Of a stretch of 17,441 nt of DNA, positions 13,759 through 17,441 are shown in pieces. Origin of the DNA: CAXXOK01 sp035353615 (GTDB lineage: Bacteria > Bacillota > Clostridia > Christensenellales > Aristaeellaceae); contig DAOPZY010000052.1 in assembly GCA_035353615.1 (NCBI GenBank), positions 1-17,441 on the forward strand. The letters run 5' to 3'. The translations under genes and the position numbers were made by a program. The stretch's first letter is position 1. Each line of letters starts with the position of its first letter. The notes under the pieces are model-generated. The model saw only the letters and a list, made by a program, of their open reading frames with translations. It searched no databases and was not told the DNA's origin.

Positions 13759-15976
13759 CACCGCGACCGAAGCGCCCGAGGCGACGCAGGCTCCTGAAGC
13801 AACGGCTACGCCGGAAGTGACCGAAGCCCCCACGGCAACGGACGCGCCTACCGAAACCGTTGCCCCCACGGCAACCGAAGCGCCCACCGCGACGGCTGCC
13901 CCCACGGCGACCGCGACCGCGACCGCCGCCGTTGCCTTGCAGGCGGATAAAGCGGCCCTGCAACCGTCCACCAACTTTGCGGTGACCGCATCGACCTACA
14001 ATAGCATCACCCTGTCATGGGACCCGGTAGACGGCGCGACCGGGTACCGTATTTACGCGCACCCCTGCACCTCCTTGCAATACCAGTGTCTGGCGACCAT
14101 CAACAGCGGCACCACCACCACCGGCACCATTACGGGGCTGACCACCGGGGTTCAGATGGTTATCAAGGTGCTGGCCTTCCGGACGGCAAACGGTTACTCG
14201 GATTTCAGCGCCTATACCGCGCCGCTGACGCAGACGCCGTTGCCGGCTACGCCTACGATTAGTAGCGTGTCGAACACGGCCACGTCGGTGCAACTGTCGT
14301 GGAATGCCGTCAGCGGCGCGAGCGGCTATATGCTGTACACGCGCAACAGCGACGGCACGCTGAGTGAAATATGCTCTACGGGCTCCGGGACGCTGACCAA
14401 GGTGGTTACGGTCCCCCCTGGGCACACCGTGTACTACGCAATACGTGCGTACGCGTTGGTGAACAGCGTTAAGGTGTACGGCGACTCCTATAGCATGACC
14501 AGTTGCACAGGGATGCCTTCCGCGCCGGTTATCAGCAACATCGGCACGCTGTCCTCCACCAGCATCAAGCTGACTTGGACGCGCCCGAGCGATACGGCAG
14601 ATTGTACCACGGGCGGGTATATGGTGTTCCGGAGCACCAGCATCTCGGGCACCTATACGTATGTCGCTCGGGTGGATAAGCTGGACACGCTGACCGTGAA
14701 CGACACCGGGCTGATCAGTGGGCAAACCTATTACTATAGAGTGCGCACGTTCATTAAAGCCGATTGGGGTTATATTAGCGGTAGATTCTCCGTAACCAAG
14801 AGTGTCACCTGCCAGAAGGAAGCGCCCGCCAACCTCACGCTGGTTTCCACCACGTACAATCGCTTTGTACTCAGCTGGGATCGGCCTTCCTACACGGTTT
14901 CCGGGTATGAAATCTACTATTCCAGTGTGGCCGCGGGGCCGTTCAAGCTGCTGGGCACCGTAAGGGGCGATCCTGCTTCCCCGACCTACACTACGCCCAA
15001 CACCATGGCTTTTGGCAACCGCTACTATTTCAGGGTGCGCGCCTATAATAACGAGAGCGGTTATGTGTATTACCCCTACAGCGCCTTTACCTCAAGCGTA
15101 ACCGGCAAAACCATGCTGGCCACGCCCAAATCGATTGCCGCTGCCAACGCCTCCGCCACAGGTGTGAAGGTTTCCTGGAGCGCGGTTGATGGCGCGGAAG
15201 GGTATTACGTTTACGCCTCCACCGCTTCCAGCGGATCGTATAACCAGATCGGCTCCACCAACAGCACTACCTACAACTACACGGAAAACAACCTGACCGT
15301 GGGGCAGTACCGCTACTACAAGGTTTGCGCCTACCGCCTGTACCGCAGCGCGAACCTCGCAGGCTCGCTGTCCGCCGTCGCAAGCTGCCAGATTATGCCC
15401 ACCGCGCCTAAGAGCTTGACCGCGACCGTGACCGGGTACCAGAAGATCAAGCTGACCTGGACCAATCAGGGCGGCACGCAGGGCTTCGCCATCTACCGCG
15501 CGCCGACCAGCACGGGCGTGTATACGCGCATTGCCAACTACCTCTCGTCCGGCGCGTCCAGCTATGAGCTGACCGATCAGCCGGTTGGCGTGGAATACCA
15601 GTATTATGTAGCCTCCTACGCGTACAACGGCAGCACGCAGATCTTTACGCCTTCCAACGTAGTGACGATCACGCCTTCGCTGCTTGCGCCCGCGAACATT
15701 GCCACCAAGCTTACGGGGAATACCTCCGCAGTGGTCACGTGGGACCGCGTTACCGGCGCATCCGGGTACTATGTGCAGTACCGGGCCTCCAAGACCGGGG
15801 CGTATACCACGGCGACCATCCTGCGCAGCGCGACCACGCAGAGCTTCGCACTCTCCGGGAAGGTGCCTTCGGGTACTACCCTCTATGTGCGCGTGGTCGC
15901 CTACCACGAGAACCTGGACACCGGCGTGCGCACCCTGGGCTTGCAGCCTACGGACGTGAAGTGCACACGCCCGTAA
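13583..15976 (+). CDS. Secreted FN3-repeat protein with TEAP hexapeptide stalk
   Basis: This 797-residue exported protein begins with a signal peptide: MKKR, a hydrophobic core LLSWLVTLALLMTLLP, and likely cleavage after TTLA (residue 24). Residues 44-115 are twelve T-x-A-P-x-x type hexapeptides, an extended Thr/Pro/Ala/Glu stalk. Seven fibronectin type III-like domains follow at about 131-222, 223-315, 316-416, 417-514, 515-610, 611-703 and 704-797, each with the ITLSWD/VQLSWN-type B strand and a G-Y-x-(I/V)-Y strand C pattern. There is no LPXTG motif, SLH domain, transmembrane tail or catalytic domain, so it is secreted or held by non-covalent contacts. Cysteines recur near the ends of domains 2, 3, 5 and 7. 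AAAGGA (13569-13574) precedes the ATG by 8 nt. It follows glycosyltransferase genes, and the Thr-rich stalk could be an O-glycosylation target (inference). Likely an adhesin or matrix protein. Confidence 0.9.
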   Translation: MKKRLLSWLVTLALLMTLLPTTLAETVTEGQEPAVTVQETAEVTQAPAETEAPVVTEAPTATEAPEATQAPEATATPEVTEAPTATDAPTETVAPTATEAPTATAAPTATATATAAVALQADKAALQPSTNFAVTASTYNSITLSWDPVDGATGYRIYAHPCTSLQYQCLATINSGTTTTGTITGLTTGVQMVIKVLAFRTANGYSDFSAYTAPLTQTPLPATPTISSVSNTATSVQLSWNAVSGASGYMLYTRNSDGTLSEICSTGSGTLTKVVTVPPGHTVYYAIRAYALVNSVKVYGDSYSMTSCTGMPSAPVISNIGTLSSTSIKLTWTRPSDTADCTTGGYMVFRSTSISGTYTYVARVDKLDTLTVNDTGLISGQTYYYRVRTFIKADWGYISGRFSVTKSVTCQKEAPANLTLVSTTYNRFVLSWDRPSYTVSGYEIYYSSVAAGPFKLLGTVRGDPASPTYTTPNTMAFGNRYYFRVRAYNNESGYVYYPYSAFTSSVTGKTMLATPKSIAAANASATGVKVSWSAVDGAEGYYVYASTASSGSYNQIGSTNSTTYNYTENNLTVGQYRYYKVCAYRLYRSANLAGSLSAVASCQIMPTAPKSLTATVTGYQKIKLTWTNQGGTQGFAIYRAPTSTGVYTRIANYLSSGASSYELTDQPVGVEYQYYVASYAYNGSTQIFTPSNVVTITPSLLAPANIATKLTGNTSAVVTWDRVTGASGYYVQYRASKTGAYTTATILRSATTQSFALSGKVPSGTTLYVRVVAYHENLDTGVRTLGLQPTDVKCTRP
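13712..13927 (+). repeat. 12 x 18-bp hexapeptide-coding repeats
   Basis: Twelve in-frame 18-bp units encode the stalk from Thr44 to Ala115 in the pattern T-(E/Q/D/A/V)-A-P-x-x; the sixth (TATPEV) and last (TATATA) are the most degenerate. The second FN3 copy has a different unit order, showing that the array changes by whole units. Confidence 0.9.
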
Positions 15977-15987
15977 AACAGAACCCG

Positions 15988-16016
15988 GAGGCAGGCACAG
16001 CCCTTGCGCCTGCCTC
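15988..16016 (+). terminator. Terminator-like hairpin after the FN3 gene
   Basis: GAGGCAGGC (15988-15996) pairs perfectly with GCCTGCCTC (16008-16016) around an 11-nt loop, 12 bp after the FN3 stop. A 9-bp GC-rich stem is strong, but only TTGC follows, with no T-tract. It may be a weak or factor-assisted terminator or an mRNA-stabilising 3' hairpin. Confidence 0.45.
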
Positions 16017-16042
16017 TTGCAGCCCTGTAAAACGATACCGCA

Positions 16043-16050
16043 GTAAGGAG
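16043..16050 (+). promoter_or_regulatory. Orphan ribosome binding site at duplication edge
   Basis: GTAAGGAG ends at 16050, and a gene start would be expected near 16057-16060. Instead the diverged methyltransferase copy begins at 16057, with no ATG or GTG in a useful frame. A TTG at 16061 opens only about 24 codons, in a different frame from the methyltransferase. The site looks like the remnant of a displaced gene start. Confidence 0.4.
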
Positions 16051-16056
16051 TAAAAT

Positions 16057-16470
16057 CATTTTGCGCCGGAACCCGGCCTGTACGCGCGCTTTTCCAAACC
16101 GGAATACGACATTGATTACTATCCGGTGGATTTAAACCAAAACGTGAAAGGCATTGTCAACGTGGTGAACATGGAAAGCATCCCCTATGGGGACAATACC
16201 TTTGATGTGGTGATTGCCAACCATGTGATTGAGCACGTGCCGGATGAGCAAAAGGCGCTCTCCGAGGTGATGCGCGTGCTCAAGCCCGGCGGTTTCGCCA
16301 TCCTGAGCACGCTGGTGTACCAGAACTTGGCGCAAACGCTGGAAAACCCGGAATACAACACCGACGCGTTGCGCCTAGAGCATTACGGTTAAAAGGATCA
16401 CATGCGCAAATACGGCCGCGATGATCCCGAACGGCTGTTGCAAGCTGGGTTTGAATTGCAGTGCATCAAC
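16057..16470 (+). pseudogene. Methyltransferase-tail remnant (diverged copy)
   Basis: This is a copy of the C-terminal methyltransferase region of the 924-residue fusion (11756-12169), lacking both glycosyltransferase domains, the zinc ribbon and any start codon at its edge. Compared with the intact copy it has about 17 substitutions in 415 bp. Four change the protein: Ser to Gly, Ala to Asp, Gln to stop (TAA at 16390-16392) and Tyr to Asp; the rest are synonymous. The mostly synonymous pattern suggests most differences arose in a functional relative before this piece was moved here. The SAM-binding stretch from HFAPEP and IANHVIEHVPDE remain recognisable. An open frame from GTG 16126 to the stop exists, but I see no ribosome binding site for it. 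Confidence 0.88.
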
Positions 16471-17349
16471 CGGGCGGACAGCATGCTGGCGCACATGGCC
16501 CGGCTGATGCCCGCGCTGCACGGGCAGCTGCTGCGGCTGATCCCAACGATCGATACGCCCGCCTATCCGGCTGCGCTGGCCGAGGTGTACGGGCAGATGG
16601 AAAGCGTGTCCATCGATTACGGCGTCATGGAAAAATCGGACGATATTCTGACGGTGCCGGGCAGTTTCGGCTGGGACGACGTGGGCAGCTGGAACGCGCT
16701 GGAGCGCATCCGTACCCCCGATGAAAACGGCAACGTGCTGGCGGGCGATACGCTGGCCATCCGAGCCAAGGGCAACATTGTCATGGGGGAAAACAGCCGC
16801 CTGACGGTGCTGCTGGGCATTGAGGATACGGTGGTTGTGGAACAGCAGGATGTAACATTCATCTGTGCCAAGAACAGCACACAGGATATTCGCGGTATTT
16901 TGTCGAAATTACGGCAAGAAGGGCGGGACAGTCTGCTCTGACAGGCTGCCGTTACCCGAAACCTTCCGCCCGATGCAAGAATATCGGACGCTGGACCGTT
17001 AGTATGTACGGCTGTGGTAATCCGTGGGCACGGATGCCCGGTTCGCCCGGTTTGCCCATCATGCGCGGGCGCGAAAAAGCGGTCGCGCTTGGGGTGTTTA
17101 ACAAGGGACATTGCTCCCATAGGCCCGGACAGGCGATTGCGATGGAAATTGCGTAAGCGAAAGGATAAGGGACATGAAAAAGCGACTATTGAGTTGGCTG
17201 GTAACCCTCGCGCTGCTGATGACACTGCTGCCGACAACGCTGGCGGAGACGGTCACGGAGGGGCAGGAGCCTGCCGTAACCGTGCAGGAAACAGCCGAGG
17301 TAACGCAAGCGCCCGCTGAAACGGAAGCGCCTGTGGTAACGGAAGCGCC
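16470..17349 (+). repeat. Long direct repeat R, copy 2
   Basis: This is the second copy of 12879-13758, with no difference found by eye over 880 bp. It ends inside the stalk of the second FN3 gene, where copy 2 gains 54 bp. Homology resumes with the shifted register at 17391-17441, which matches 13746-13796. No terminal inverted repeats, integrase or transposase flank it. Confidence 0.93.
16471..16941 (+). pseudogene. manC: manC 3' fragment, fused in frame to methyltransferase tail
   Basis: This carries codons 204-359 of manC, identical by eye to 12880-13350. It has lost the nucleotide-binding N-terminal half (the GGRGERFWP motif and the PSDH region), so it cannot be an active guanylyltransferase. 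The join to the methyltransferase remnant is in frame: an ORF from ATG 16402 to the stop at 16941 would encode 23 residues of the methyltransferase tail plus 156 of ManC, with AAAAGGA at 16391-16397 close upstream. Translation of this 179-residue chimera is possible but probably without function. Confidence 0.9.
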
Positions 17350-17441
17350 TACCCCGACCGAAGCGCCTGTGGTAACGGAAGCCCCCGTGGTAACGGAAGC
17401 GCCCACCGCGACCGAAGCGCCCGAGGCGACGCAGGCTCCTG
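17174..17441 (+). CDS. Second FN3-type secreted protein, 5' part only
   Basis: The start, ribosome binding site and first 58-59 codons are identical to those of the gene at 13583, including the signal peptide and TTLA cleavage region. The stalk differs: after the third TEAP an extra 18 residues (three hexapeptides, 54 bp) are present before the sequences realign. The window ends 89 codons in, inside the stalk, so the FN3 body is unseen. It could be a true paralogue with a different body or an assembly duplicate of the first gene. The extra repeats argue that it is not a simple copy error of the same read set. Confidence 0.8.
   Translation, partial: MKKRLLSWLVTLALLMTLLPTTLAETVTEGQEPAVTVQETAEVTQAPAETEAPVVTEAPTPTEAPVVTEAPVVTEAPTATEAPEATQAP
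17303..17441 (+). repeat. Hexapeptide-coding repeats of second FN3 gene
   Basis: Seven complete 18-bp units and part of an eighth are seen before the window ends. The order differs from the first gene by three inserted units (TPTEAP, VVTEAP, VVTEAP), consistent with slippage or unequal exchange within the array. Confidence 0.85.

Noticed and set aside
13507..13974. Minus-strand frame with a regular VAVGAS-type repeat
   Set aside because: The repeat is the antisense reading of the TEAP hexapeptide array; no start signal supports it.
15900..15976. C-terminal cell-wall sorting signal on the FN3 protein
   Set aside because: The protein ends inside the last FN3 domain with no LPXTG, hydrophobic tail or SLH motif.
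15977..17441. Insertion sequence or integron carrying the duplication
   Set aside because: I found no transposase, integrase, terminal inverted repeats or target-site duplication at 16057 or around the junctions.

Overview
The window looks like a GC-rich chromosomal segment of an anaerobic, low-redundancy Bacillota (Clostridia-type, probably a gut lineage). The reasons are strong AGGAGG-type ribosome binding sites, frequent TTG/GTG starts backed by those sites, consensus housekeeping (sigma-A type) promoters, a Firmicutes-style UDP-glucose dehydrogenase, and a secreted FN3 protein with a TEAP-repeat stalk. The organism assignment is inference; there is no rRNA or other marker gene here.

Layout. 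(1) 1-71: tRNA-Thr(CGU) on the minus strand, cut at its 3' end by the window edge, with a near-consensus promoter. (2) 413-4587: a housekeeping/accessory block on the plus strand: MATE efflux pump, overlapping HAD phosphatase, a 53-bp tandem repeat array in a gene-free gap, a YfbR-type HD 5'-deoxynucleotidase, a GNAT acetyltransferase and a small conserved-looking hypothetical protein. (3) 4830-6691: glf (UDP-galactopyranose mutase) and a DUF4422 putative glycosyltransferase, closed by a plausible intrinsic terminator. (4) 6914-13350: a second transcription unit starting at a perfect TTGACA-17-TATAAT promoter: GT4 glycosyltransferase, ugd, a 924-residue GT8 + GT2-like + zinc-ribbon methyltransferase fusion, and manC. 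(5) 13583-15976: a secreted protein with a signal peptide, a 12-unit hexapeptide Thr/Pro stalk and seven FN3 domains. (6) 16057-17441: a rearranged partial duplication of (4)/(5): a diverged methyltransferase tail with a nonsense codon, joined in frame to the last 156 codons of manC, followed by a second FN3 gene that runs off the window.

How it fits together. glf, ugd and manC supply UDP-galactofuranose, UDP-glucuronate and GDP-mannose, and four glycosyltransferase-type domains could use them. No initiating phosphoglycosyltransferase, Wzx/Wzy, ABC exporter or chain-length regulator is visible, so this is either part of a larger capsule or cell-wall glycan locus or a set that decorates a surface protein such as the adjacent Thr-rich FN3 protein (inference).

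The most interesting structure is the 880-bp direct repeat (12879-13758 and 16470-17349, no difference seen by eye). It covers the manC 3' end, the intergenic leader and the FN3 signal-peptide region. Recombination between the copies would remove 3591 bp, leave manC intact and join the common FN3 leader to the second FN3 body, so it could work as a surface-protein switching or amplification cassette. A metagenomic assembly chimera must be excluded first.
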